Of a stretch of DNA of 50,777 nt, positions 24,449 through 32,663 are shown in pieces. Position numbers and translations under genes: made by a program. Positions within the stretch are counted from its first letter, which is position 1; each line of letters opens with the position of its first letter. The DNA lies in contig URJB01000012.1 of NCBI GenBank assembly GCA_900548145.1, forward strand, positions 1 to 50,777, given 5' to 3'. Below the pieces are notes generated by a model. The model had not been told where the DNA came from. It searched no databases and saw only the letters and a program-made list of their open reading frames with translations. The stretch comes from an uncultured Eubacteriales bacterium. Lineage in GTDB: Bacteria; Bacillota; Clostridia; Christensenellales; Aristaeellaceae.

Positions 24449-25150
24449 ATGGCTTTGATCACCTGCGACCACTGTTCCTTTTCCTACGAGGGACACACGG
24501 TGCTCCAAGACCTTTCGCTTCAGGTGGAGCGGGGCGAATATCTGTGCATCGTCGGAGAAAATGGCTCCGGCAAATCCACCCTCATCAAGGGGCTGCTGGG
24601 GCTGATCGCTCCCTCCAAGGGAAAGATCACCTATGAAGCCGGTTTTCACAATACGGAGATCGGCTATCTGCCCCAGCGCACCGAGGCCCAGAAGGATTTT
24701 CCCGCCTCGGTGTGGGAGGTGGTCTCCTCCGGCTGCCGGGGGCTGAACCTGTTCCCCACCAAGGCTCAGCGGGAGCTGATCGACCGAAACCTTGCGCTGA
24801 TGGGCATGGAGGACCGCAAAAAGAGCAGCTTTGCGGAGCTGTCCGGCGGGCAGCAGCAGCGTGCACTGCTGGCCCGGGCTTTGTGCGCCACCCGCACCAT
24901 GCTGCTGCTGGACGAACCCGTGGCGGGGCTGGACCCCATGGTGACCCGGGAAATGTACCAGACCATCGATATGCTGCACCGGGAAAAAAGCCTGACCGTG
25001 GTCATGATCTCCCACGATCTGGATGCGGCGCTCCGTCAGGGCGACCGCATCCTGCATCTTTCTCATGACGGCATTTTCCTGGGTACGCCCGAGGAATACC
25101 GCCATTCCCCCCTGGGGCAGCGCTTTGTGGGAGGTTGCAGCCATGATTGA
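24449..25150 (+). CDS. znuC: Zinc ABC transporter ATP-binding protein
   Basis: 233 residues. Walker A GENGSGKST (36-44), signature LSGGQQQRALLARAL, Walker B MLLLDEPVAGLD and the H-loop MISHD. AAGGAGG at 24430-24436 favours the ATG at 24449 over an earlier TTG. It begins one base after the znuA stop region and overlaps znuB by 8 nt. Confidence 0.95.
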   Translation: MALITCDHCSFSYEGHTVLQDLSLQVERGEYLCIVGENGSGKSTLIKGLLGLIAPSKGKITYEAGFHNTEIGYLPQRTEAQKDFPASVWEVVSSGCRGLNLFPTKAQRELIDRNLALMGMEDRKKSSFAELSGGQQQRALLARALCATRTMLLLDEPVAGLDPMVTREMYQTIDMLHREKSLTVVMISHDLDAALRQGDRILHLSHDGIFLGTPEEYRHSPLGQRFVGGCSHD

Positions 25151-25964
25151 CTCTCTGGTCGAAATGTTTTCCTATCGGTTTATGGTCCGAGCGGGCGTAG
25201 TAGGCCTGCTGGTGTCCCTGTGCGCAGCGCTGCTGGGCGTATGTCTGGTGCTGAAGCGCTACTCCATGATCGGCGACGGCCTGAGCCATGTGGGCTTCGG
25301 TGCGCTGGCCGTCGCTTCCGCGCTGGGGCTTGCCCCCATGGCGGTCGCCGTTCCCGTAGTGGTGGTGGCCGCCTTCCTGCTGCTGCGTCTGTCCAGCCGC
25401 GGCAAGCTCAAAGGCGACGCCATGATCGCTATGATCTCCACTGCCGCGCTGGCCGTGGGCGTGATCGCCCTCTCCCTGTCCAACGGAACCACCGGCGACG
25501 TGAACAACTACCTGTTCGGCAGTGTGCTGGCTATGAGCGAAAGCGACCTGAAGCTGAGCGTGGTGCTGGCGGCGGTGGTGTTGAGCCTATTCGCCATTTT
25601 CTATCGGAAAATTTTCTCCGTGACCTTTGACGAGACCTTCGCCCGGGCTACCGGCGAAAAAGTCGAGCGCTACAACGCCCTGCTGGCCTTTCTGACCGCC
25701 ATCACCGTGGTGCTGGGGATGCGAGTGATGGGCGCCATGCTGATCTCCAGCCTGATCGTGTTCCCCGGTCTGACGGCTATGCGGGTGTTCAAGAGTTTCC
25801 GCAAGGTGCTGCTCTGTGCGCTGGCCGTTTCCGTGGTGTGCTTTTTCGCCGGATTATGCGCGTCCTTCGCCCTGTCCGTCCCCACGGGAGCCAGTGTGGT
25901 CGTCGCCAACGTGGCGGCCTTTCTGCTGTTCTCACTGATCGGGAAGCTCCGAAAGACCTATTAA
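25143..25964 (+). CDS. znuB: Zinc ABC transporter permease
   Basis: 273 residues with about eight membrane helices, of the ABC-3 (ZnuB/MntB) family: YRFMVRAGVVGLLVSLCAALLGVCLVLKRYSMIGDGLSHVGFG is a diagnostic N-terminal block, and MGAMLISSLIVFPGLTA another. ATG lies inside the end of znuC with GGGAGG upstream. Last gene of the zur-znu operon. Confidence 0.95.
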   Translation: MIDSLVEMFSYRFMVRAGVVGLLVSLCAALLGVCLVLKRYSMIGDGLSHVGFGALAVASALGLAPMAVAVPVVVVAAFLLLRLSSRGKLKGDAMIAMISTAALAVGVIALSLSNGTTGDVNNYLFGSVLAMSESDLKLSVVLAAVVLSLFAIFYRKIFSVTFDETFARATGEKVERYNALLAFLTAITVVLGMRVMGAMLISSLIVFPGLTAMRVFKSFRKVLLCALAVSVVCFFAGLCASFALSVPTGASVVVANVAAFLLFSLIGKLRKTY

Positions 25965-26090
25965 GGGGGCAAAAGGCCGTCCGTGCTGGTGAACAGCCCC
26001 TGGGCAGGTTGTGAAGCGCCGCTTTCCTCCCCGCGGGACAGCGCCGCGGCATACGTTTGAGGGACTCCCTGTAGGCAGTCCTGCCCCTCC
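25965..26090 (+). ncRNA. Possible structured RNA after znuB
   Basis: About 125 nt with rich pairing potential and no reading frame. GGGGCA (25966-25971), directly after the znuB stop, can pair with TGCCCC (26082-26087). GGGCAGG (26003-26009) can instead pair with CCTGCCC (26080-26086), giving two exclusive closing stems. Inner hairpins include GCTG/CAGC (loop GTGAA) and a bulged AGGGACT/AGTCCT. I compared it by eye with SRP, 6S and common riboswitch patterns and found no match. It may simply be a 3' UTR. Confidence 0.3.
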
Positions 26091-26106
26091 ATTTTTGGAT
26101 AAATGA

Positions 26107-26138
26107 AGAGCCGGAGGATTTCCCCCGGCTCTTTCTCT
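26107..26138. terminator. Bidirectional terminator between znuB and GH43 gene
   Basis: AGAGCCGG (26107-26114) pairs with CCGGCTCT (26125-26132), followed by TTCTCT on the plus strand. The two genes converge here. Confidence 0.65.
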
Positions 26139-26143
26139 ATCCA

Positions 26144-27586
26144 TTATTCATCCCCGCGCATCAGCGTAAACGATGCAAATTGCAGACGACCTTCCCCCGC
26201 GAAGGTGAAATACAGCGCGTGCACGCCGTCGGGAATGGCAATGTCCGCCGCCGTGTCGTGCCATACGTTGGCGTAGCCGATCGGAATGCTGCCCAGCGGT
26301 TCGCCGTCCCATGCCGTGCGAAGTTCCAGCTGTCCGCCGGCAAAGCCCTTGGTGCGCACGCTGACGCGCCGAACGCCCCGGCAGTCGAAATACTTGAACC
26401 CTGCAGTGGCGTGATCGCACATATTGGCGATGTAGCCGTAGACCTCGTCGCCGTCCCGGCCCTCCTGCGTGATCTTGGGGAAGCGGTCGTCCATCCAGCC
26501 AGACCAGGGGACGTAGGTCTTTTCTACGTCCGTGAACAGATTGCAGGCCAGATAAGCCGGATATTCGCCCTCGCCCCGCAGGGGAGTACCGCCGCAGGAG
26601 GTCATTTCCGCCTGCGGTGCCGTACCATCCGCCCGGAAATGCAGCTTTTCCAGACAGCCCTGACGGCTGAAATTGGTTCCGTTGGTGTGGCGGTGATAGA
26701 AAATATACCACTCGCCGCCGATCTCCACCATGCTGCCGTGATTGTTGGCGGTGTAGTAGGCGCATTTTTCGGCGGGCTTGTAGGTATCGATGTTCAGATC
26801 GCCGCTGCTAACCAGCACACCCTGATAAACAAAGCCCCCGGTGGGTTCCCTGCTGACGGCATAGCACAGCTCATGGAACTTAACGGACGAATAAATGAAA
26901 TAGTACAGTCCGTCTTTTTTGCGGATGGAGGACGCTTCGAAGAACTCGTGGCCCTCGTAGCCCGTTCCCGCGCTGGTGGCCGTGCTGGGCACCACGTAGA
27001 CCGGCGCTTCCCGCACCGTCAGCATATCGGCTTCCAGCACCGTGACCATAGCCCCGTGCTTATTCGGGTCGCCCACGCCGCAAAAGCCTGTATAAAGATA
27101 CGTTTTTCCGTTCTCCGTCAGCACCGCCGGGTCAAACTGCGCCTCGTCCCCCGGGGCAAGTCCCAGCAGCGTACCGTCCGGGTAGTGTACATATCCGTAA
27201 AACTGATACGCCCCCGCCGGGGTGTCGCATACCGCCACGGATACGAAATTCACATTGCTGAGCACGTAGTACAGATAATACCGCCCGTCCGGCCCGATGG
27301 TCACATCCGGGGCGTAAAGGTTGCCCTGCAGGTCGCCGTTGTGCGGGTCCTGATCCTTCCGATAGATCACGCCCTCATAACGCCACTGTCCCAGATCGTC
27401 CACCGGGGCTGACCAGCAGACGTAATCGCCCATGCAGTATAGATCCCCATTGAAAAAATCATGCGACCCGTATACATAGACCCGGTCGTCGAACACATAG
27501 GGTTCGCCGTCTGGCACATATTCCCAAGAGGGCAGATAGGGATTGGTGACCTGCTTGAGATTTTCCTGCGCCGTAACTTTTTCCAT
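26144..27586 (-). CDS. GH43-family glycoside hydrolase
   Basis: 480 residues. An N-terminal five-bladed propeller of the GH43 type: VTNPYLPSWEYVPDGEPYVFDDRVYVYGSHD, LYAPDVTIGPDGRYYLYYVLS, EAQFDPAVLTENGKTYLYTG and GHEFFEASSIRKKDGLYYFIYSS, which carry the likely acidic catalytic residues. A C-terminal domain of about 120 residues ending in HALYFTFAGEGRLQFASFTL resembles a CBM6-type carbohydrate-binding module. Substrates of the family are arabinan or xylan side chains. No signal peptide, so it probably works on imported oligosaccharides. Ribosome site GGGAAGGAGAA upstream of the ATG. No linked transporter or regulator is adjacent. Confidence 0.92.
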   Translation of the reverse strand: MEKVTAQENLKQVTNPYLPSWEYVPDGEPYVFDDRVYVYGSHDFFNGDLYCMGDYVCWSAPVDDLGQWRYEGVIYRKDQDPHNGDLQGNLYAPDVTIGPDGRYYLYYVLSNVNFVSVAVCDTPAGAYQFYGYVHYPDGTLLGLAPGDEAQFDPAVLTENGKTYLYTGFCGVGDPNKHGAMVTVLEADMLTVREAPVYVVPSTATSAGTGYEGHEFFEASSIRKKDGLYYFIYSSVKFHELCYAVSREPTGGFVYQGVLVSSGDLNIDTYKPAEKCAYYTANNHGSMVEIGGEWYIFYHRHTNGTNFSRQGCLEKLHFRADGTAPQAEMTSCGGTPLRGEGEYPAYLACNLFTDVEKTYVPWSGWMDDRFPKITQEGRDGDEVYGYIANMCDHATAGFKYFDCRGVRRVSVRTKGFAGGQLELRTAWDGEPLGSIPIGYANVWHDTAADIAIPDGVHALYFTFAGEGRLQFASFTLMRGDE

Positions 27587-27824
27587 GGCTGGTTCTCCTT
27601 CCCTTGCAAAACCGTTCCATCCCGCATCCGTCTCTCGGCTCTTACACCCTTTGAACGAAGCACTTTCGGTTTTGTATGTTTCTTATTTTACCAACTTTCT
27701 GCTGCTCCCGCAAGCACCAAAAAAGCCCTGACGCTTTTCTGCGCCAAAGCTCTCGCTTTGTGATAGTGAAATTCGGCCGACCTTCCACACTGCCCGCACC
27801 GGCTATTCATGTTGCAAGCCTCTT
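27587..27824. other. Intergenic DNA upstream of GH43 gene
   Basis: The presumed GH43 promoter should be here. On the minus strand TGGTAAAAT around 27690 is a possible extended -10, but no convincing -35 is seen. A CAAAGC/GCTTTG hairpin lies near 27752. No gene found. Confidence 0.3.
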
Positions 27825-27960
27825 GGAGCCACACCAAACCCGCGAGCCGTGGCACCCGGTGTGCCGCGACGGTAACTCCGCAGCCAATCTCCATGTCCCT
27901 CTACGCCCCTGCGCGCCAAAGGCGCACAGTCCGGGGTGCAGGGGCACTGCCCCTGCCTGC
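27825..27960 (-). repeat. Stop-codon-abutting intergenic repeat, family A copy 2
   Basis: About 136 nt, same orientation and block order as the copy at 8151-8279. On the minus strand it begins directly after the dnaA stop codon (TAA followed by GCAGGCAGGGG). Hairpins: GCAGGGGC with GCCCCTGC, TGCGCGCC with GGCGCACA, and GGCACCCG with TGTGCC. Confidence 0.7.
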
Positions 27961-29289
27961 TTATTTGGTGTCTTTGATGATGCGGCGGATGTCGTCCAGA
28001 AGACTGGCCAAGCTGGGAGATTGCTTGATGGAGTCTTCCACCTTCTCAATGGAAGACATGACGGTGGTGTAGTGGCGGCCGCCAAAGGCGTCGCCGATCT
28101 TCGTCAGGCTCAGGCCCAGCATTTCCCGGCTCAAATACATGGCGATCTGCCGGGGAACGGTCACGTCATGGCTGCGGCGGGCGCTCTTGATATCGTCCAC
28201 CGAAACGCCGTAGTACGACGCGACCGCGTCCTGAATGATGTCGCAGGTGATGCGGCGGCTTTCGCTGTGGTTGAACAGTTCCCGCAAAGCCTCCCGCGCC
28301 AGCTGCATGTCGATGGGCCGCCGGGCCAGCGTACTGTACGCCGTCAAACGGGTCAGACTGCCTTCCAGCTCACGAACGTTGGTGTCGATCTTTTCGGCGA
28401 TCAGCTCCAGGATCTCGTCGCTGACGATGATATGCTCAAACTCCGCTTTCTTGCGCAGAATGGCCAAACGGGTCTCGAAATCGGGCCGCTGGATGTCCGC
28501 GATCAGTCCGCCCTCAAAACGGCTGCAAAGACGTTCCTCCAGCTTCTGGATCTCCTTGGGCGGCTTGTCGCTGGTCATAATGATCTGCTTGCCCGCTTCC
28601 CGCAGATGGTTGAAGGTGTGGAAGAACTCCTCCTGCGTACTCTGCTTGCCCGCGATGAACTGAATATCGTCCACCATCAGAATGTCCGCATTGCGGAAAC
28701 GGTCGCGAAACTCCTGATTGCGGTTCTGCTGCATGGCGCTGACCAGCTGATTGGTGAAATCCTCGCTGGTGATGTATACGATATTCATCTGGGGGTACAG
28801 CTGATGAGAATAATGGCCGATGGCGTGCATCAGGTGGGTCTTGCCCAGACCCACGCCGCCGTAGATGAACAGCGGGTTGTAGGCCTTGGCGGGCACCTCC
28901 GCCACCGCCAGAGACACCGCATGGGCAAAACGGTTGCCGCTGCCCACCACAAAGGTGTCAAAGGTATACTTGGGGTTCAGCTGGGCCAGCGTATTGCCGG
29001 TGTACTTGGCTTCCAGCTCCCGGACGCGGCTGTCCATCTCCTCCTGACAGAGCGCCTCCACGGTCAGGGCCTTTCCAGCGGCCGTGGACACGGCGTTCTG
29101 AATCTGGGGCATGATGCGGTTGATGCCGTATTCCCGCATCATGGCGTTGATGCACTCCAGAATCAAGGTGTCGCCGATCAGGCCGAAAGGCTTCAGCGAG
29201 GACTCGATCCACGTCTGGTAACTGATGTCCGTCATTTCCTGTTTCAGGATCCCGCACGCGCTTTCCCAGAGTTCCCCCGCATTCGTCAT
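27961..29289 (-). CDS. dnaA: Chromosomal replication initiator protein
   Basis: 442 residues, full length. Domain I (WESACGILKQEMTDISYQTWIESSLKPFGL), a short linker, the AAA+ domain with Walker A GGVGLGKT (144-151) and Walker B ILMVDDIQ (203-210), and the DNA-binding domain with the DnaA signature (SREMLGLSLTKIGDAFGGRHYTTVMSSIEKV). DnaA binds DnaA boxes at oriC to start replication and acts as a regulator. Ribosome site AGAGGG. dnaN does not follow, and rpmH or recF are not nearby, unlike the usual Firmicutes origin arrangement. Its 3' end is capped by the family A repeat. Confidence 0.97.
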   Translation of the reverse strand: MTNAGELWESACGILKQEMTDISYQTWIESSLKPFGLIGDTLILECINAMMREYGINRIMPQIQNAVSTAAGKALTVEALCQEEMDSRVRELEAKYTGNTLAQLNPKYTFDTFVVGSGNRFAHAVSLAVAEVPAKAYNPLFIYGGVGLGKTHLMHAIGHYSHQLYPQMNIVYITSEDFTNQLVSAMQQNRNQEFRDRFRNADILMVDDIQFIAGKQSTQEEFFHTFNHLREAGKQIIMTSDKPPKEIQKLEERLCSRFEGGLIADIQRPDFETRLAILRKKAEFEHIIVSDEILELIAEKIDTNVRELEGSLTRLTAYSTLARRPIDMQLAREALRELFNHSESRRITCDIIQDAVASYYGVSVDDIKSARRSHDVTVPRQIAMYLSREMLGLSLTKIGDAFGGRHYTTVMSSIEKVEDSIKQSPSLASLLDDIRRIIKDTK

Positions 29290-29720
29290 ACTGCCAAACC
29301 CTCTTCATAATGTATATTATGCAAAAGACTTATGGAAAACTTTTCCACACTCAGAAGCCATCGACGACAGCCTTCTATGGAAAACCAAAAGCACGTCTTT
29401 CGCCCGAAATAGTGACCGTGCTTCATCATACCAATTTTCGACGAGTTTGGCAAGGGTTTTCCCGTGATCTGACAATTTGTATAGGGAGCCATCTTTCATG
29501 CGGATTTTATTTTGCGCCCATCTATCCATGGGGGAGGGCTTCCATTCATCCACAAAACCTAGTTTTCAATTTGCATATTTATTTAATTTTGACGTATGAG
29601 AATTAAGTTTGGAAGAAAAAATTACCGGAACGAAATATTTTCTTAACCTGACGCAAGGAATTATGACAAAAAGTGTAGAAATCTACATCGTTGTTACAAA
29701 GCGCATTTGGGGGTGTGGAT
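29290..29720. other. dnaA upstream region, possible oriC
   Basis: A 430-nt gap with sharply lower GC than its neighbours, especially 29555-29700. DnaA-box-like 9-mers with one mismatch to TTATNCACA: TTTTCCACA (29341-29349) and TCATCCACA (29546-29554); weaker ones are TTTTCCATA on the minus strand near 29331 and 29377. An origin normally has more and better boxes, so this may just be the dnaA control region. Minus-strand TTTCCA and TATACA 16 nt apart (near 29310-29340) could be the dnaA promoter. Confidence 0.35.
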
Positions 29721-30209
29721 GTGGCGATTCCCGTCTTGCAGGAGGAGCTGGAAACGGTGCTCCGGCCCTGGCTGGGCTCTCTCTTCCTGACCTCCAACCC
29801 CATGCTGGATCAGCTGACCCAGATGATGCGCGGCTACGCCCCCTATAAACAGACGCTGGAAGATCTGCGTGACCAGCTGGAAAGCTTCCTGCTGACCAGC
29901 ATCAACCGCTATACTCATGGCAGTATGATGGTGCTGAACGACCAGTATAAGACCGTCCGTCTGGGGCAGGGGCATATCGGCTGGATCACCGATGACGTGA
30001 TGGGCGTGCTTTTTGATAAGCTCACGCCCTTTTCCGCCAATTTTATCAAGCTGAACGATTACAGTCTGCGGGTGCAGAGCCTGTCCGCCCTGCGGGTGCT
30101 TTATCAGAAATACGCCTCCTATTATTCCGAGGAGGATCTGCGCTTCTTAAAGGAAATGATCCGCCGCACCTATCCCCCGGAAAAGTACCGGGACTGGCTC
30201 AAGGATTGA
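29721..30209 (+). CDS. Uncharacterised soluble protein divergent from dnaA
   Basis: 162 residues from GTG 29721 (an earlier GTG at 29715 and TTG at 29691 are in frame; GGGGG just upstream favours 29721). No signal peptide or membrane helix. Predicted largely helical: ETVLRPWLGSLF, LDQLTQMMRGYAPYKQTLEDLRDQLESFLL and a C-terminal charged helix pair (SALRVLYQKYASYYSEEDLRFLKEMIRRTYPPEKYRDWLKD). I do not recognise a family. Codon use looks like its neighbours. Its position opposite dnaA may be coincidental. Confidence 0.75.
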   Translation: MAIPVLQEELETVLRPWLGSLFLTSNPMLDQLTQMMRGYAPYKQTLEDLRDQLESFLLTSINRYTHGSMMVLNDQYKTVRLGQGHIGWITDDVMGVLFDKLTPFSANFIKLNDYSLRVQSLSALRVLYQKYASYYSEEDLRFLKEMIRRTYPPEKYRDWLKD

Positions 30210-30234
30210 ATTTTCCCCCGAAAACGTGTATAGT
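30206..30234 (+). promoter_or_regulatory. Promoter of the histidine kinase gene
   Basis: TTGAAT (30206-30211), 17 nt, TATAGT (30229-30234). The -35 box overlaps the stop codon of the preceding gene. Confidence 0.55.
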
Positions 30235-30284
30235 GAATCTGCGGCGCCGACACCCCGCCATTCTGAAACGCCGCGGAGAAAAAT

Positions 30285-31166
30285 ATGCTGAAAGCCCCCC
30301 GAAAACCGAATATCAGTAAGACCGTCGTATATGCCATTGCCGTCAACGCCCTGCAAATTCTGGCTTTGCTGGTTTTTGTGGTATACGTTTTTCTGATGGA
30401 TTTTTCTTGGCAGAATCGTATCTCCCTCCGCACCATTGCGGTCGTCGGGGCGCTGGTGGCCGGGTGGGGCGCGATACTGGACATTCAGGACGCGCTGCTG
30501 ACTCGCCGGCGGATGCGCACCATCACCGAGCTGCAAACGGTCAATCAGCAGATGGACGCGCTGAACCTGAAGCTGCGGGCCCAGCGGCACGACTTTCTCA
30601 ACCACCTGCAGGTGGTCTACAGTCTGATGGAAATGGGCGAGTATCAGGACGCGACCGCCTATCTGGAAACCGTTTATTCCCAGCTGCACGCCGTGTCCCG
30701 GGTACTGCGCACCAAGGTGACGGCCTTCAACGCCCTTCTGCAGGTCAAGAACGCCGAATGCGAGCGGCGCGGCATTGCGCTGGAGATGGACGTGCGCAGC
30801 ACACTGGAAGGGATCGCCATGCCCGCGTGGGAGCTTTGCTGCGTCATCGGCAACCTGCTGGACAACGCCATGGATGCGGCGGCACAGGCGGAAAAGCCCC
30901 AGATCACGCTGTCGGTCACGGAAAGCCTGCGGGAGTTTACCTTCATCATTCGCAATAACGGCGCAGCCATCCCGGCTTCTCTGCGGGAACGGATCTTTGA
31001 GCCGGGATTTTCCACCAAGGGAGAGAACCGCGGCATGGGACTGGCCATCGTCAGCCGCCGTCTGGACGAATACGGCGGCCAAATCTCGCTGGACGCAAGC
31101 GACGAGTCCACCGCCTTTACTGTCTCCCTGCCCCACGAGACCGGCCTTGCCCCCAAGGCCGAATAA
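30285..31166 (+). CDS. Sensor histidine kinase (Spo0B/CitA-type H box), orphan
   Basis: 293 residues. Two N-terminal membrane helices (about 13-38 and 49-66) with almost no external loop, a coiled stretch (70-98), an H box RAQRHDFLNHLQVV with H102 as the phosphorylation site, and a GHKL ATPase domain with NLLDNAMDAA (N box), FEPGFSTKGENRGMGLAIV (G1/G2). The H box and fold are those of the Spo0B-like kinases of the CitA/DcuS and Agr groups. No response regulator is next to it. With so little exposed sequence it probably senses a membrane or intracellular signal. GGAG precedes the ATG. Confidence 0.9.
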   Translation: MLKAPRKPNISKTVVYAIAVNALQILALLVFVVYVFLMDFSWQNRISLRTIAVVGALVAGWGAILDIQDALLTRRRMRTITELQTVNQQMDALNLKLRAQRHDFLNHLQVVYSLMEMGEYQDATAYLETVYSQLHAVSRVLRTKVTAFNALLQVKNAECERRGIALEMDVRSTLEGIAMPAWELCCVIGNLLDNAMDAAAQAEKPQITLSVTESLREFTFIIRNNGAAIPASLRERIFEPGFSTKGENRGMGLAIVSRRLDEYGGQISLDASDESTAFTVSLPHETGLAPKAE

Positions 31167-31178
31167 CACCGCCGAACG

Positions 31179-31214
31179 AAAGGAGCGCGGGAGCCTTTTT
31201 CCCGCAGCACGATG
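31179..31214 (+). promoter_or_regulatory. Hairpin between Shine-Dalgarno and start of flippase gene
   Basis: AAAGGAG (31179-31185) is 26 nt from the ATG at 31212, too far for normal use. Between them GCGGGA (31187-31192) can pair with TCCCGC (31200-31205). Folding this stem would bring the ribosome site to about 7-8 nt of effective distance from the ATG. Translation could thus depend on the hairpin; inference. Confidence 0.4.
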
Positions 31215-32663
31215 GATCAGAGCAAGAAGAAATTTCTGAAAAACATGGTGGGCTTTTCCATGATGACATGGATCAGCTTCCTGCTGGGCTTTCTTTCCTC
31301 CCCCATTGCCACCCGGCTGTTTGTGCCGGAGGAGCTGGCGAAGTTCAATATGTTTTCCACCTACGGCTCGCTGATCGCCTCGGTGTGCTATCTGGGGCTG
31401 GATCAGGCCTATGTGCGTTTTTTCCGGGAGCCGCCGGGAAAATCGACCCGTAAGAGCCTGTACACCTTCTGCACGCTGGTGCCGCTGGCTTTCAGCCTTG
31501 TGGCGGCGCTGGTGCTGAGTTTCTTCTGGCGCTCCCTGTCGGTGCAGGTCATGGGCACGGAGAGCCGGAGCGTTTTCGTCCAGCTTTGCCTTTTCAGCTT
31601 TTTTCTGGTGCTGTTCCGTTTTCTGTCCCTGAGCTATCGAATGGAGCAGAACGCCAAGCTCTACACCATTCAGGGCGTTTGCCATGTGGTGGTGACCAAG
31701 CTGGCCTATCTGGCCGTGGGTTTCGACGACGCAAGGGGCCAAACCGCCATTCTGGTGCTGACGGTGCTGATGGCACTGTTCTGTCTAGGGTGCCTGTGGC
31801 TGCAGCGCAGCCGTTTCGACGTGCATTTCGCCCGGGAGATCGACCGTCCCTTTGTGCAGGAGGTCAGCCATTTCGCCCTGCCGCTGGCACCGCTGGCCAT
31901 GCTGAGCTGGTTCAACTCCAACGCCAATTCCGTGGTGCTGCGAAACCTGATGGGGCTGAGCGAAAATGCCATCTATTCCAGCGCGCTGGGGCTGGCGGCC
32001 ACCATCAACATCATCCAGACCGGCTTCAACGCCTACTATGCGCCCTACGTGCTGGAACATTATCAGGACGACAGCACCCGTTTTTTCACCATTCATCGGC
32101 TGATGGCCTGCCTGCTGTGCCTGTTCGGGCTGGGCATCACGTTGCTGCAAACGCCGGTCTTTCTGCTGCTGGGCAAGAGCTACCGCAGCTCGGTGATCTT
32201 CTTCCCCTTCCTGTTTCTTTCCCCCATCTGCTACTGTCTGGGCGAAACCACGGGCATGGGCATCAATATCGCCAAAAAAACCCACTGGACCACCATCATT
32301 TATCTGTTCTCGGCGGTGGTCAATATTGCCCTGTGCTTCCTGCTGATCCCCTCGCAGGGCATGACGGGCGCGGCCATGGCTTCGGCGTTCTCCGCCATTC
32401 TGACGCTGCTGTTCCGCACGCTGGTGGGCGAACGCTACTACAAAATGCTGGAGACCAAGCGCTACCTGATCTACCCCATCGTATTGATGCTGCTGGCTTC
32501 CTTCGGGAATCTCTGGCTGACCGGGGCCGCCAAATACCTGCTGCTGACGCTGCTGCTGGCCGTGAGTCTGTTTCTGTTCCGACGTGAGATCGCCACGCTG
32601 TGGCGCACGGTCAAGGAGATTTTCACAGTGCGCCGTTCGAAAGCCACGGGAGGGAACGCCTGA
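31212..32663 (+). CDS. Polysaccharide flippase (Wzx/MATE-like, MOP superfamily)
   Basis: 483 residues with about 12-14 membrane helices. N-terminus KKKFLKNMVGFSMMTWISFLLGFLSSPIATRLFVPEELAKFNMFSTYGSLIA is the characteristic polysaccharide-exporter start. Such proteins flip lipid-linked oligosaccharides across the membrane. It overlaps the next glycosyltransferase gene by one base, so the two likely serve the same surface glycan. No polymerase or initiating sugar transferase is nearby, so the rest of the pathway must be elsewhere. Confidence 0.9.
   Translation: MDQSKKKFLKNMVGFSMMTWISFLLGFLSSPIATRLFVPEELAKFNMFSTYGSLIASVCYLGLDQAYVRFFREPPGKSTRKSLYTFCTLVPLAFSLVAALVLSFFWRSLSVQVMGTESRSVFVQLCLFSFFLVLFRFLSLSYRMEQNAKLYTIQGVCHVVVTKLAYLAVGFDDARGQTAILVLTVLMALFCLGCLWLQRSRFDVHFAREIDRPFVQEVSHFALPLAPLAMLSWFNSNANSVVLRNLMGLSENAIYSSALGLAATINIIQTGFNAYYAPYVLEHYQDDSTRFFTIHRLMACLLCLFGLGITLLQTPVFLLLGKSYRSSVIFFPFLFLSPICYCLGETTGMGINIAKKTHWTTIIYLFSAVVNIALCFLLIPSQGMTGAAMASAFSAILTLLFRTLVGERYYKMLETKRYLIYPIVLMLLASFGNLWLTGAAKYLLLTLLLAVSLFLFRREIATLWRTVKEIFTVRRSKATGGNA

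Noticed and set aside
25965..26100. SRP RNA or 6S RNA
   Set aside because: The SRP domain IV signature (GGTCAGG...AGCAGCC type) is absent, and I could not fold it as a 6S long hairpin with a central bubble.
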